Virus record (IMG/VR): IMGVR_UViG_3300029448_000465
Coordinates: 1-23,259 of that record
Direction: 5' to 3' (one strand)
Source: a virus
DNA length: 23,259 nucleotides
Shown here: positions 6,774-14,037 of the stretch, piece by piece
Layout of the letters: every line of letters begins with the position of its first letter
Numbering within the stretch: position 1 is the stretch's first letter
Made by a program: the position numbers and the translations under genes
Notes under the pieces: generated by a model
Databases searched by the model: none
What the model was told of the DNA's origin: nothing
The model's input: the letters and a program-made list of their open reading frames with translations, nothing else

Positions 6774-7031
6774 ATGATATATACATTTGCATGTGATAGT
6801 TGTGATGGAAGTTTTGAAGTAAATGTTCCTATCGCAGAAAACCAAAAACCTCTTTCTCAACCATGCCAATTGTGTGGTGTGAAAGATAAAGTCTATAGAG
6901 TATTCGATCATTCAGGATTTCAACATGATATGATTGGAACACACCAAAAAAGAGCTGGTTCTGGGTGGAATGACGTTTTAAAATCAATTAAAAAAGCATC
7001 AGGAAAAGATAATATAATTCAAACATACTAA
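6774..7031 (+). CDS. FmdB-like zinc-ribbon protein
   Basis: An 85-residue protein beginning MIYTFACDSCDGSFEV, with a CxxC at residues 7-10 and a second Cys pair CQLC at residues 32-35. The spacing and N-terminal Y-x-F-x-C are typical of the FmdB/CxxC_CXXC_SSSS zinc-ribbon family, small putative regulators often encoded by T4-like phages. The C-terminal half is basic and helical. It has a late promoter five nt upstream and no Shine-Dalgarno, so it may be translated from a leaderless mRNA. Its stop overlaps the start of the following 34-residue peptide by one base. The target is unknown. Confidence 0.75.
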   Translation: MIYTFACDSCDGSFEVNVPIAENQKPLSQPCQLCGVKDKVYRVFDHSGFQHDMIGTHQKRAGSGWNDVLKSIKKASGKDNIIQTY

Positions 7032-7135
7032 TGAAACGAAAAGAAAAACCTAAAAAATCGTACGACGCAGCATCTAAAATCGATAGAAAAAAGAAAAAAT
7101 CTAATCCTAAAAAGTCTCTCCGGTATGGATATTAG
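7031..7135 (+). CDS. 34-residue lysine-rich basic peptide
   Basis: The ATG overlaps the previous stop as TAATG, indicating coupled translation. The product is dominated by Lys/Arg (for example IDRKKKKSNPKKSLRYGY at the end), with no hydrophobic segment. Composition suggests nucleic-acid or ribosome binding, but a peptide this short could be a chance frame; the overlap with the upstream stop is the main support. Confidence 0.5.
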   Translation: MKRKEKPKKSYDAASKIDRKKKKSNPKKSLRYGY

Positions 7136-7166
7136 ATAAAAAAGTCACTTTTAGCGCATTTTTTTA

Positions 7167-7196
7167 TTTACATATACCCATTTTCTGTGGTATACT
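7167..7196 (+). promoter_or_regulatory. sigma-70-like promoter, predicted leaderless transcript
   Basis: TTTACA at 7167-7172 and TATACT at 7191-7196 are spaced by 18 nt, with TGTGG before the -10. The start codon at 7203 begins 7 nt after the -10, where transcription normally starts. No Shine-Dalgarno is present. Confidence 0.7.
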
Positions 7197-7202
7197 ATAT
7201 AC

Positions 7203-9344
7203 ATGATTAGCCAAGATAGCCGCAATACAAGAACAATCACCGATGCTGAACGCCTCGCTAAGACTGAAGTCAAGTCCATGGTTGCAAAACTTCTCGCTCG
7301 AGAAGATGTTACTATTCAACGAGGAGATTTTAAAACAGCATCATTCGATCTTAAAAATCGAATCCTTAAACTTCCGCTTTGGAAAGATATTACTAATGAC
7401 GAGCTCGACCTATTTATTGGTCACGAAGTAAGTCACGCTCTTAACACACCTGAGAATGGTATCGATATTTTTCTTGATCGGTTTAAAGGTGTTCCTTTCA
7501 GTATTTGTAACGTTGTAGAAGATGTTCGCATCGAACGGCTTGTTCAGAAAGAATATCCAGGTTTGATCCGTTCTTTCAGAAATGGTTACGACTCACTTTA
7601 CGAAAAAGATTTCTTCGGCTTAGAAGACGCAAAAATGGAAGATCGCGGTTTTGTAGATCGTCTAAATATTCATGCTAAGTTAGGTTCTCGAGTTGATGTT
7701 CCTTTTAATGACGAAGAGCAAGCACTAGTTGATGCTGCGTTTGCTACTAAAACATTTGATGATGTTCTTAACGTTATCGAAAATATTGTAGAGTATGTTG
7801 ACGAGAACGAAGAAGATGAAGACGAACAAGAAGAAGAACAACTAACTTCAATGCCAAATAGCGAAGACGAAGACGAAGACGAAGACGAAGCAGCTGATTT
7901 TCAAAGTTCTGATTCTAACAAAACTGAAGACGAGTCAGGCGGTTTCGATAATTCTTCTTCAGATGATACTGATAACGAAGATGACCAAAAAGAAACCGAA
8001 TCTTCAGCAGCAGGTAAATACGGTTCAAAATCACAGCAATCTTTTGAAGAAAAATTAGAAGACACCGTTGTTGATTCTGTTGCTCATAGTGAAACATCAT
8101 TTGGTGAAACTCAAGGCACATTACACCATTTGCTTGAGCCCGCAAAAGAACGGATTCAACAAGCTATACACAGTTACGACAAGTTAGAAATGTCTCGAGC
8201 TGCAGTTCCTTATAATACTCCCGAGTTATACGATGCAGATTGGATTAAGTTCAAACGCACTAACAAAAAATATGTTGCTGCCTTAAAACGAGAATTTGAT
8301 ATGAAAAAATCAGCATATCAATATACTCGAGCTAAAGTTTCTAAGACTGGCCAGCTCGATGTAAATAAACTTCATTCTTATAAGTATAGCGAAGATATTT
8401 TCAACAGTATAACAACATTAGCAGATGCTAAAAATCACGGCATGCTTTATTTCTTAGATATGTCTGGATCGATGCACTATCGAATTAAAGCAGTCTATAA
8501 GCAAGCAATCAATCTCGCTATGTTTTGTAAAAGCGTAGGTATACCTTTTGAAATGTACGGCTTTACTACTGGTCGTCGCGTAGCCGATGATTACTACGAA
8601 AAATTTCCTTCAATCGATGGTATGATAGATGTATCAGATCTTCGAATTGTTGAATTGCTTAATAGTGATCTTAAGCCAAAAAGATTTGAAAAAGCACTAA
8701 AAGATATGTTTGTTGCTGCGCAAAGGTTTGATTCATATTCTAGCTGTTCACAATTAGAACAACTAAGTGGAACACCGCTTTCAGAAACAATCATATGCGC
8801 ACATACTATTGCTAAAGAGTTTATCAAAAAACATAAGCCGCAACATTTAACTACAATGTGGTTGACTGATGGTGAAGGTTGTCAATTAGCTATAGACGGA
8901 GGAGTTTATCCTTGGCGTAATGATCGATCAGTAGTTAAAATCGGTGGAAAAATGGTAGAATTTAAAGATTCGTTATTCAACCATCGAACACAACCAGCAC
9001 TACTTGAAAATTACGCTAAAGTTACAGGTTCAAAGAACATTCACTTTTTCTTAGTTGATAATAAAAGAGAGATTGGTCATCAATATCATATTAGCGATAA
9101 AACACAATGGAAAAGATTTAGAAAAGATAATCTAATTACACTAGATGGAAATAAAGGTTTTGACAGAGTATTTGTTGTTGGTGATCGTAAAGTAAATTCA
9201 ATTGAAGATAGTTCTACGTTTAGCGAAGAAACCGTAAATCGAGAATTAACTGATAACGAATTAAAAAGAGCGTTTATTAACCACAACAAATCAAAGAAAG
9301 GACAGCGGGTATTCGTCAATAAGTTCGTTGAAATTATTGCATAA
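7203..9344 (+). CDS. VWA-domain protein with HEXXH motif (CobT-like partner of CobS)
   Basis: A 713-residue soluble protein of three parts. The N-terminal domain carries FIGHEVSHALNTPENG with HEXXH at residues 74-78 and NVVEDVRIERLV at 103-114, a layout like a zinc peptidase whose later Glu may be the third ligand. Residues about 200-270 form a very acidic linker (runs of Glu-Asp and Ser). The C-terminal von Willebrand A domain has an intact MIDAS: DMSGSM at 419-424, Thr in SGTPL near 524, and TDGEG at 555-559. VWA proteins paired with MoxR/CobS-type AAA+ ATPases act in metal insertion or remodelling, as CobT does with CobS in cobaltochelatase. The adjacent CobS-like gene supports such a pair. 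HEXXH in the same chain is atypical for CobT, so a protease-type activity is an alternative. Confidence 0.8.
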   Translation: MISQDSRNTRTITDAERLAKTEVKSMVAKLLAREDVTIQRGDFKTASFDLKNRILKLPLWKDITNDELDLFIGHEVSHALNTPENGIDIFLDRFKGVPFSICNVVEDVRIERLVQKEYPGLIRSFRNGYDSLYEKDFFGLEDAKMEDRGFVDRLNIHAKLGSRVDVPFNDEEQALVDAAFATKTFDDVLNVIENIVEYVDENEEDEDEQEEEQLTSMPNSEDEDEDEDEAADFQSSDSNKTEDESGGFDNSSSDDTDNEDDQKETESSAAGKYGSKSQQSFEEKLEDTVVDSVAHSETSFGETQGTLHHLLEPAKERIQQAIHSYDKLEMSRAAVPYNTPELYDADWIKFKRTNKKYVAALKREFDMKKSAYQYTRAKVSKTGQLDVNKLHSYKYSEDIFNSITTLADAKNHGMLYFLDMSGSMHYRIKAVYKQAINLAMFCKSVGIPFEMYGFTTGRRVADDYYEKFPSIDGMIDVSDLRIVELLNSDLKPKRFEKALKDMFVAAQRFDSYSSCSQLEQLSGTPLSETIICAHTIAKEFIKKHKPQHLTTMWLTDGEGCQLAIDGGVYPWRNDRSVVKIGGKMVEFKDSLFNHRTQPALLENYAKVTGSKNIHFFLVDNKREIGHQYHISDKTQWKRFRKDNLITLDGNKGFDRVFVVGDRKVNSIEDSSTFSEETVNRELTDNELKRAFINHNKSKKGQRVFVNKFVEIIA
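7863..7890 (+). repeat. hexanucleotide repeat (GAAGAC)n in coding sequence
   Basis: Four tandem copies of GAAGAC plus a partial copy encode an alternating Glu-Asp run in the acidic linker of the VWA protein. Such a tract can change length by slippage in whole codon pairs without frameshift. Confidence 0.8.
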
Positions 9345-9411
9345 GCCGTTGATAGCCTATGACTTATAAAAATCAAAATATATTTACAATATGGAATCGC
9401 AAGTTGTTTGT

Positions 9412-9465
9412 TACCAAAGACTTAGGGCCGAAAATAATTGTTTACTTTTCGGGTAGACTTTGGTA
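9412..9465 (+). repeat. nested inverted repeats spanning a promoter
   Basis: The outer arms TACCAAAG (9412-9419) and CTTTGGTA (9458-9465) enclose inner arms CCGAAAA (9428-9434) and TTTTCGG (9446-9452). The right arms overlap the -35 and -10 of the promoter before the CobS-like gene, so the DNA could be an operator or extrude a cruciform. The rest of the 156-nt gap upstream shows nothing I can identify. Confidence 0.6.
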
Positions 9466-9469
9466 TAAT
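9441..9469 (+). promoter_or_regulatory. extended -10 early promoter for cobS-like gene
   Basis: TTTACT at 9441-9446, 17-nt spacer, TATAAT at 9464-9469, preceded by TTTGG. The leader of about 25 nt contains GAGAGGATAAGGG before the ATG at 9501. Confidence 0.8.
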
Positions 9470-9500
9470 TAACCTGTAATTGAGAGGATAAGGGACTAAT

Positions 9501-10613
9501 ATGAAAAATTATGAATTATTGAAAGAAGCCGCAAAGGCTACGGGTAAATCAAAGTTTACCTCACGCGAGCTAAAAGAGTTCGCTGCTAAGTATGATATGC
9601 CAGCAAACGAGTTTTACAAAGCTCTTCGTAAGTTTAATAAAACCCCGCGGTCTGCACGAACCTATTGGTATTCATGTGAAGCTGCACCACCTGTGGCTCC
9701 TGCTGCAGAATCAACCATGGCGTTAGCTACTAACGTTACATCTATTAAGTCTAATGATGTGTATGTACCGACAGTTGTTTCAGAGTATGTGAAATGGGGT
9801 CAATCAAAAAATATCGAGAAAATTATTAAATCTACCGAATTTTTTCCAGTGTATATTTCAGGTCCATCAGGAAACGGTAAAACAATGATGGTTGAACAAG
9901 CGTGTGCTCGAGCTAAAGCAAATTATGTCCGAGTACAGATTACACCTGAAACCGACGAAGACGATCTGATTGGTGGTTTTCGATTAATTAACGGCGAAAC
10001 AGTCTTTTGTAAAGGACCAGTTATCAAAGCGATGGAAGAAGGCGCAATCCTCCTTATCGACGAGATTGACCGTGGTTCAAATAAAATCATGTGTTTGCAA
10101 GGTGTTCTTGAAGGCAAGCCAGTTTTAATCAAGAAAACAGGTGAAGTTATTCATCCTGCTCGTGGCTTCAATGTAATCGCGACAGCAAATACAAAAGGTC
10201 GTGGTTCAGAAGATGGACGATTTGCTGCAGCAACGATTATTGACGAAGCATTCCTTGAACGATTCGTTTCTGCGATTGACCAACCTTGGCCAACAAAAGT
10301 TACTGAAACCAAGATTGTTAAGAATCACCTTAACATGTACGATGCTTCTGATGATGACTTTGCCGATAAGTTAACAACGTGGGCAAGCATCATTCGAAAA
10401 ACTTTCGAAGTAGATGGTGTCGAAGAAGTTGTTTCAACTCGAAGATTATGTCACATCGCAAAATCATTTTCAATCTTCGGTGATCGGCTTGACGCGATCG
10501 CAATGTGTATCGCAAGATATGACGAAGATACAACAACTGCATTTACCGATCTTTACACAAAGATTGATGCAGGTGAATTGACAGTTGACGAAGACGATGA
10601 GTCAGAATGTTAA
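9501..10613 (+). CDS. cobS: CobS/MoxR-like AAA+ ATPase
   Basis: A 370-residue AAA+ protein. Residues 1-90 form an N-terminal helical domain and Pro/Ala-rich linker. The ATPase core has Walker A GPSGNGKT at 121-128, Walker B ILLIDEID at 183-190, and sensor-1 Asn in NVIATANT near 230. Arg residues near 250 (FLERF) are candidates for the arginine finger. The order and the EIDR Walker B fit the CobS/MoxR clade. CobS is the ATPase motor of aerobic cobaltochelatase, and a cobS-like gene is common in T4-like marine phages; true cobalt chelation in phage has not been shown here. It follows the VWA protein but has its own strong promoter and ends at a strong terminator, so stoichiometry is set separately. 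Confidence 0.85.
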   Translation: MKNYELLKEAAKATGKSKFTSRELKEFAAKYDMPANEFYKALRKFNKTPRSARTYWYSCEAAPPVAPAAESTMALATNVTSIKSNDVYVPTVVSEYVKWGQSKNIEKIIKSTEFFPVYISGPSGNGKTMMVEQACARAKANYVRVQITPETDEDDLIGGFRLINGETVFCKGPVIKAMEEGAILLIDEIDRGSNKIMCLQGVLEGKPVLIKKTGEVIHPARGFNVIATANTKGRGSEDGRFAAATIIDEAFLERFVSAIDQPWPTKVTETKIVKNHLNMYDASDDDFADKLTTWASIIRKTFEVDGVEEVVSTRRLCHIAKSFSIFGDRLDAIAMCIARYDEDTTTAFTDLYTKIDAGELTVDEDDESEC

Positions 10614-10647
10614 TAGATTTCCCTCAAAATCGTGTTAGTCCCACGTG

Positions 10648-10671
10648 CCACCCCTTCGGGGGTGGTTTTTT
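10648..10671 (+). terminator. rho-independent terminator after cobS-like gene
   Basis: A 7-bp stem CCACCCC/GGGGTGG closed by a TTCG tetraloop is followed by six T residues. It lies 35 nt after the stop codon and isolates the clamp operon from the upstream unit. Confidence 0.95.
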
Positions 10672-10685
10672 AACTAAATTAAATA

Positions 10686-10714
10686 TTTACAACGGCAATG
10701 AAATTTGGTATAAT
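10686..10714 (+). promoter_or_regulatory. extended -10 early promoter for clamp operon
   Basis: TTTACA at 10686-10691 and TATAAT at 10709-10714, 17 nt apart, with TTTGG before the -10. AAGGAG lies just upstream of the ATG at 10738. It is the only evident early promoter for genes 45, 44 and 62. Confidence 0.85.
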
Positions 10715-10737
10715 ACTACCATAAATTAAGGAGCGAT

Positions 10738-11418
10738 ATGCAGATTAGTACAGATACTATAACGATGCTAAAAAATTATGCATCAATTAATGCCAATCTT
10801 GTTGTAACAGATGATGGCTATTTAAAAACAATTAGTGAAGCAAAAAATATTCTCGCTAAATCGAAAAATAAAGTTGATATTGCAAATGCTAATTATGGTA
10901 TTTATGATCTCAACGAATTTTTATCAACATTACAATTAATTCCAGATGGTAATTTAGAAGTGGTTAATAATTCTTATATAGAACTTTCTGAACATTCAAA
11001 GTCAGTTAGATATGGTCTTGCTGATCCTAATATCTTAACTGCGCCTACTAAAGAAGTTACTATGCCTGATGCAGATGTTCGAATTGAAATTACAAACGAA
11101 CAACTTAATGAATTGCGTAAGGCAGCTTCAGTACTTGGTAATGATACGCTGCGTATTTCAGCAGGAGCAGAAGATGAATTTATTAAGTTATCGGTAGTAG
11201 ATTCGAATGGCGCAACAGCTAACGTGTTTGAAATAGAAATGCAATATAGAAATGCTCCAAAAGGTGACGCATTTTCTTTCGACTTTTTGATAAATAATTT
11301 GAAAGTACTATCAGGTGATTACGAAGTTAGTCTATCATCAAAGTTAATTTCCCAATGGGAAGGTGAAGAAGTAATTTATTGGATTGCATTGGAAAAAACA
11401 TCTAAGTATGAAAATTAA
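10738..11418 (+). CDS. 45: DNA polymerase sliding clamp (gp45)
   Basis: A 226-residue protein, nearly the length of T4 gp45 (228). It has the repeated two-domain beta-rich pattern of a PCNA-like clamp; a central segment MPDADVRIEITNEQLNELRKAA divides the halves. The C-terminal half ends with an EEVIYWIALEKTS strand typical of clamps. Gp45 trimers encircle DNA, tether polymerase, and in T4 also activate late transcription together with gp33 and gp55, so it links replication to the TATAAATA promoters seen here. Recognition rests on overall pattern plus synteny with gp44 and gp62 just downstream. AAGGAG 6 nt upstream supports the start. The 3' end overlaps the next gene by 11 nt. Confidence 0.9.
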   Translation: MQISTDTITMLKNYASINANLVVTDDGYLKTISEAKNILAKSKNKVDIANANYGIYDLNEFLSTLQLIPDGNLEVVNNSYIELSEHSKSVRYGLADPNILTAPTKEVTMPDADVRIEITNEQLNELRKAASVLGNDTLRISAGAEDEFIKLSVVDSNGATANVFEIEMQYRNAPKGDAFSFDFLINNLKVLSGDYEVSLSSKLISQWEGEEVIYWIALEKTSKYEN

Positions 11419-11665
11419 AAAACATTTAGTGTGCAGATGCGGTACTATCGTTGAAACAGAACGAGCAGAACTTGGTCTTAAAAACTGCATAGAATGTGCA
11501 AAGCGACTCAACGTGCAAAAGAAAAAGGGTCGTATGGTATATTTTCATAAAACTGGTGGACAAATTGAAGTTATGTCTGCACAATCATATGAAGAAAATA
11601 AAAAATATTTCGTTCCTCAGGGTGTGTACTCTAGCGTAAAGAATTTTAGTAAACCTACTAATTAG
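11408..11665 (+). CDS. small zinc-ribbon-like protein
   Basis: An 85-residue basic protein starting at the ATG at 11408 inside the end of gene 45. Residues 9-11 give CRC and residues 30-33 give CIEC, a plausible four-Cys zinc site. The rest is Lys-rich with a short predicted beta segment (RMVYFHKTGGQIEV). No defined family is recognised. Position between clamp and clamp loader, in the same operon, suggests a replication or transcription accessory role. The start at 11384 in the same frame is possible but would overlap gene 45 further and lacks a ribosome site. Confidence 0.65.
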   Translation: MKIKKHLVCRCGTIVETERAELGLKNCIECAKRLNVQKKKGRMVYFHKTGGQIEVMSAQSYEENKKYFVPQGVYSSVKNFSKPTN

Positions 11666-11677
11666 AAAGGTAATATT

Positions 11678-11914
11678 ATGGCACTAGAACTACATTTACC
11701 AGACATTGCTAATGCGCTCAATATCATTGATGCTGCAGCAAGTCGTGGTGCATTTCAAGGTCCTGAACTTAGCCAAGTTGGTCAAGTTCGTGATCGCCTT
11801 GAAGCGTGGGTAAAAGAAAATGCCCCGCCGCCAGAAAATGTTGAGCCTCCAGCTCCTCCAGAGTCTGAGTCTCAAGATATGGCAGAAACTGTCGAAGTAA
11901 ATCCAGAAGGATAA
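11678..11914 (+). CDS. conserved small protein with Pro/Glu-rich tail
   Basis: A 78-residue protein starting after AGAAAGG. Residues 1-48 form a compact helical domain (LHLPDIANALNIIDAAAS, then QVGQVRDRLEAWVKE). The tail is Pro/Glu/Ser-rich and acidic, likely disordered. A similar small protein with the LPDIANALNIIDAAASRGAF pattern is, as I recall, frequent near gene 44 in marine T4-like phages, but its function is not known. It is co-transcribed with gp45 and gp44. Confidence 0.65.
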   Translation: MALELHLPDIANALNIIDAAASRGAFQGPELSQVGQVRDRLEAWVKENAPPPENVEPPAPPESESQDMAETVEVNPEG

Positions 11915-11921
11915 TTAAATA

Positions 11922-12869
11922 ATGAATAATAGTGAATTCCTTTGGTGCGAAGAGTATCGACCAAAGACCATAGATGATTGCATATTACCAAAAGAACTAA
12001 AATCTACATTTAAACAAATTGTAGATAGCGGTGAAATGCATAATATGTTATTATCTGGAACAGCAGGTCTTGGAAAAACTACCGTAGCAAAGGCCCTTTG
12101 TAATGAATTAGATCTTGATTATATCTTGATTAACTCGTCCGAAGATAGTGGCATTGACGTGTTGCGTAGTCGTATACGTCAATTCGCTTCTTCGGTTTCT
12201 TTAGGTGGTTCAGACTCTCATAAAGTAGTGATACTTGATGAAGCTGACTATCTAAACCCGCAATCTACTCAACCTGCACTTCGTGCATTTATTGAAGAGT
12301 TTAGTAAAAATTGTCGATTTATCTTTACATGCAATTTTAGAAACAAGATAATCGAACCTCTTCAGTCACGTTGTGCAGTAATTGAGTTTAACACAACAAA
12401 GAAACATTTAGCTGGACTTGCGGCACAATTCCACAAAAGATTGAAAGTAATATTAGATGAAAAAGGTATCGAATACAATGAGCAAATTCTTGCAGAACTT
12501 ATCATGCGCCATGCACCAGATTGGCGGCGTGTGGTCAATGAGTGTCAACGTTTTTCGGTATCTGGTACGCTTAGCCCTGCGTCCATTGTGGGTCTTTCTG
12601 ATCAAAATGTTGCGGCTTTGATATCGCATTTAAAAGAAAAAAACTTCAAGCAAATGCGAAGTTGGGTTGCAGCAAATCCTGATTTAGATTCAAGCGCAAT
12701 CTTTCGAAAAATATATGATGGCGCTAATGATTATTTAGAACCGCAAAGTATTCCGCAGATGGTGCTTATTCTTGCAGACTATCAACATAAGGCAGCATTT
12801 GTTGCAGATAAAGAATTGAATATTGTAGCATGTATGACAGAACTAATGGGAAATTTAAAATTCAAATGA
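11922..12869 (+). CDS. 44: clamp-loader ATPase subunit (gp44)
   Basis: A 315-residue AAA+ protein matching T4 gp44 (319 residues). It opens with WCEEYRPKTIDDCILP, the standard RFC-type N-terminus. Walker A is GTAGLGKT at residues 46-53, Walker B VVILDEAD at 102-109, sensor 1 is in FIFTCNF near 133-139, and the SRC motif with the arginine finger is at 149-151. The C-terminal helical collar follows. Four gp44 subunits with one gp62 load the gp45 clamp onto primer-template DNA. Its stop overlaps the start of a small membrane protein (ATGA) rather than gene 62, which lies 340 nt further on. Confidence 0.93.
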   Translation: MNNSEFLWCEEYRPKTIDDCILPKELKSTFKQIVDSGEMHNMLLSGTAGLGKTTVAKALCNELDLDYILINSSEDSGIDVLRSRIRQFASSVSLGGSDSHKVVILDEADYLNPQSTQPALRAFIEEFSKNCRFIFTCNFRNKIIEPLQSRCAVIEFNTTKKHLAGLAAQFHKRLKVILDEKGIEYNEQILAELIMRHAPDWRRVVNECQRFSVSGTLSPASIVGLSDQNVAALISHLKEKNFKQMRSWVAANPDLDSSAIFRKIYDGANDYLEPQSIPQMVLILADYQHKAAFVADKELNIVACMTELMGNLKFK

Positions 12870-13024
12870 AACATAATATAGAAAAAAGAGTTATTACGTA
12901 TCTATTAATAACTTCTGTTATAAGCATATTTATCAATATATCTTTTGCGATTTATCTTGCAGTAATGTGTAACGTAGCAACAAACTACTTTAGAAACTAT
13001 ACGCGGAGATATACTGATGGCTAA
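12866..13024 (+). CDS. 52-residue membrane protein inserted after gp44
   Basis: The ATG overlaps the gp44 stop as ATGA, which marks this start rather than an earlier one at 12830. After a basic N-terminus (MKHNIEKR), residues about 9-35 form one long hydrophobic helix (VITYLLITSVISIFINISF and beyond), and the tail is rich in Asn, Arg and Tyr. No family is recognised. It overlaps the next gene by 8 nt. A membrane protein between two clamp-loader subunits is unexpected. Confidence 0.65.
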   Translation: MKHNIEKRVITYLLITSVISIFINISFAIYLAVMCNVATNYFRNYTRRYTDG

Positions 13025-13211
13025 AAAAGTTATTATATGGAGGCTACTATCAATTTTATTTTGTACACTTGCTGCCCGCATTTGGTTTGGTGATTGGCAC
13101 GTAACAATGTTTGGAATCTTTTTATCAATAATGATGACATTTGTGCACTACTGGTTTGAAAGAATATGGGATTACTTTTCAGTGCCAACTCGGGAATGGT
13201 TTGAACTATGA
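13017..13211 (+). CDS. DUF2061-like small membrane protein
   Basis: A 64-residue protein with two hydrophobic helices (about 7-24 and 28-47). The pattern K-x2-IWR at the start, GDW in the turn, and HYWFERIWDYF at the end fits DUF2061, a family of short membrane proteins of unknown function found in bacteria and some phages. It overlaps the previous gene by 8 nt and gene 62 by 4 nt, so it is translated in series with the clamp loader. The function is unknown. Confidence 0.7.
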   Translation: MAKKVIIWRLLSILFCTLAARIWFGDWHVTMFGIFLSIMMTFVHYWFERIWDYFSVPTREWFEL

Positions 13212-13582
13212 GCCCATTTGATTATTTAAATTCTATTAATATGACCAAGAAAAATCTTATGGTTGATGAAAAATCTGAAAAAGATTATGTACCATTTATC
13301 GTTAATAGAGGTTTAGGTTATTTTTCAGATACTGTATTGCTAGCTAACGAAATGAATGTTAATTGTCATATTGACGGTAAGTTACAATATGACTTCTTGA
13401 AAGGTACTGTGAAAAAACGTAAACGATTTAGTAAGTGGCTTAAAGCCGAAAATGATAATAAAATCAATGTAATTAAAGAATATTTTGGATATAGCACATC
13501 AGCCGCTAAACAAGTAGTAGATCTATTTGATGATAAACAAATAAGTGACTTAGAAAAAATGTTATCTAAAGGCGGAAAATAA
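13208..13582 (+). CDS. 62: clamp-loader small subunit (gp62)
   Basis: A 124-residue protein, shorter than T4 gp62 (187) but similar to the marine T4-like form as I recall it. It begins MSPFDYLNSIN. The core shows NRGLGYFSDTVLLANEMN near residues 34-51 and KLQYDFLKGTVKKRKRFSKW near 58-77, with YFGYS near 93-97, all typical of the gp62 family. Gp62 is the non-ATPase subunit that joins four gp44 subunits in the loader. Its ATG overlaps the stop of the DUF2061-like protein, so translational coupling to gp44 is relayed through two membrane-protein genes. Confidence 0.88.
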   Translation: MSPFDYLNSINMTKKNLMVDEKSEKDYVPFIVNRGLGYFSDTVLLANEMNVNCHIDGKLQYDFLKGTVKKRKRFSKWLKAENDNKINVIKEYFGYSTSAAKQVVDLFDDKQISDLEKMLSKGGK

Positions 13583-13590
13583 TATAAATA
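13583..13590 (+). promoter_or_regulatory. TATAAATA late-promoter match before regA
   Basis: An exact octamer directly after the gp62 stop and five nt before the first possible regA ATG (13596), the same geometry as at 6761. RegA is an early/middle function in T4, so this site may be a second, late source of regA RNA, or chance in AT-rich DNA. Confidence 0.5.
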
Positions 13591-13595
13591 TAAGT

Positions 13596-14024
13596 ATGAA
13601 TGATGAACTTATAGAATGGTTACCAAGTGATATGTTAGAAGTATTGCTAAATGAGCCAGATGATTTTTTAAAGATAAAAGAAACCTTAACAAGAATTGGT
13701 ATAGCATCTAGAAAAGATGAAAATACTTTATACCAAAGTTGCCACATTCTTCATAAACAAGGTCACTACTTTATCACCCATTTTAAAGAATTATTTGCTT
13801 TAGATGGAAAACCAACAAATCTAACTACGAATGATATCGGCCGAAGAAATACAATAACTAAACTGCTATCTGATTGGGGTTTACTTGATATTGTTAATTC
13901 TTCGATAATAAAAGAATATGCTCCGATAAAACAAATAAAAATTATCTCGCATAAAGAAAAAAACGAATGGACATTAGAATCTAAATATTCTATAGGAAAT
14001 TCTAAAGGAAGATCGTATTCTTAA
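13596..14024 (+). CDS. regA: RegA translational repressor
   Basis: A 142-residue protein matching T4 RegA (122 residues) along most of its length: EPDDFLKIKETLTRIGIAS near residues 20-38, LYQSCHILHKQGHYFITHFKE near 45-65, and LLSDWGLLDIV near 89-99. RegA binds ribosome sites of early mRNAs, including those of replication genes, and blocks translation. T4 RegA aligns from the Met at residue 13 here (ATG 13632), so the first 12 residues are either a genuine extension or the true start is 13632. Neither ATG has a clear Shine-Dalgarno, and the first coincides with the predicted late start point. It follows gp62 as in T4. Confidence 0.92.
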   Translation: MNDELIEWLPSDMLEVLLNEPDDFLKIKETLTRIGIASRKDENTLYQSCHILHKQGHYFITHFKELFALDGKPTNLTTNDIGRRNTITKLLSDWGLLDIVNSSIIKEYAPIKQIKIISHKEKNEWTLESKYSIGNSKGRSYS

Positions 14025-14032
14025 TATAAATA
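14025..14032 (+). promoter_or_regulatory. T4-type late promoter for hsp20
   Basis: An exact TATAAATA one base after the regA stop. Transcription from about 14038 would give a leader of some 60 nt that starts with the hairpin at 14038-14061. Confidence 0.75.
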
Positions 14033-14037
14033 GTTTT

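Noticed and set aside
7136-7166. Rho-independent terminator after the basic peptide
   Set aside because: There is a T run near 7160, but the preceding stem would be only A-T pairs; no convincing GC hairpin is present.
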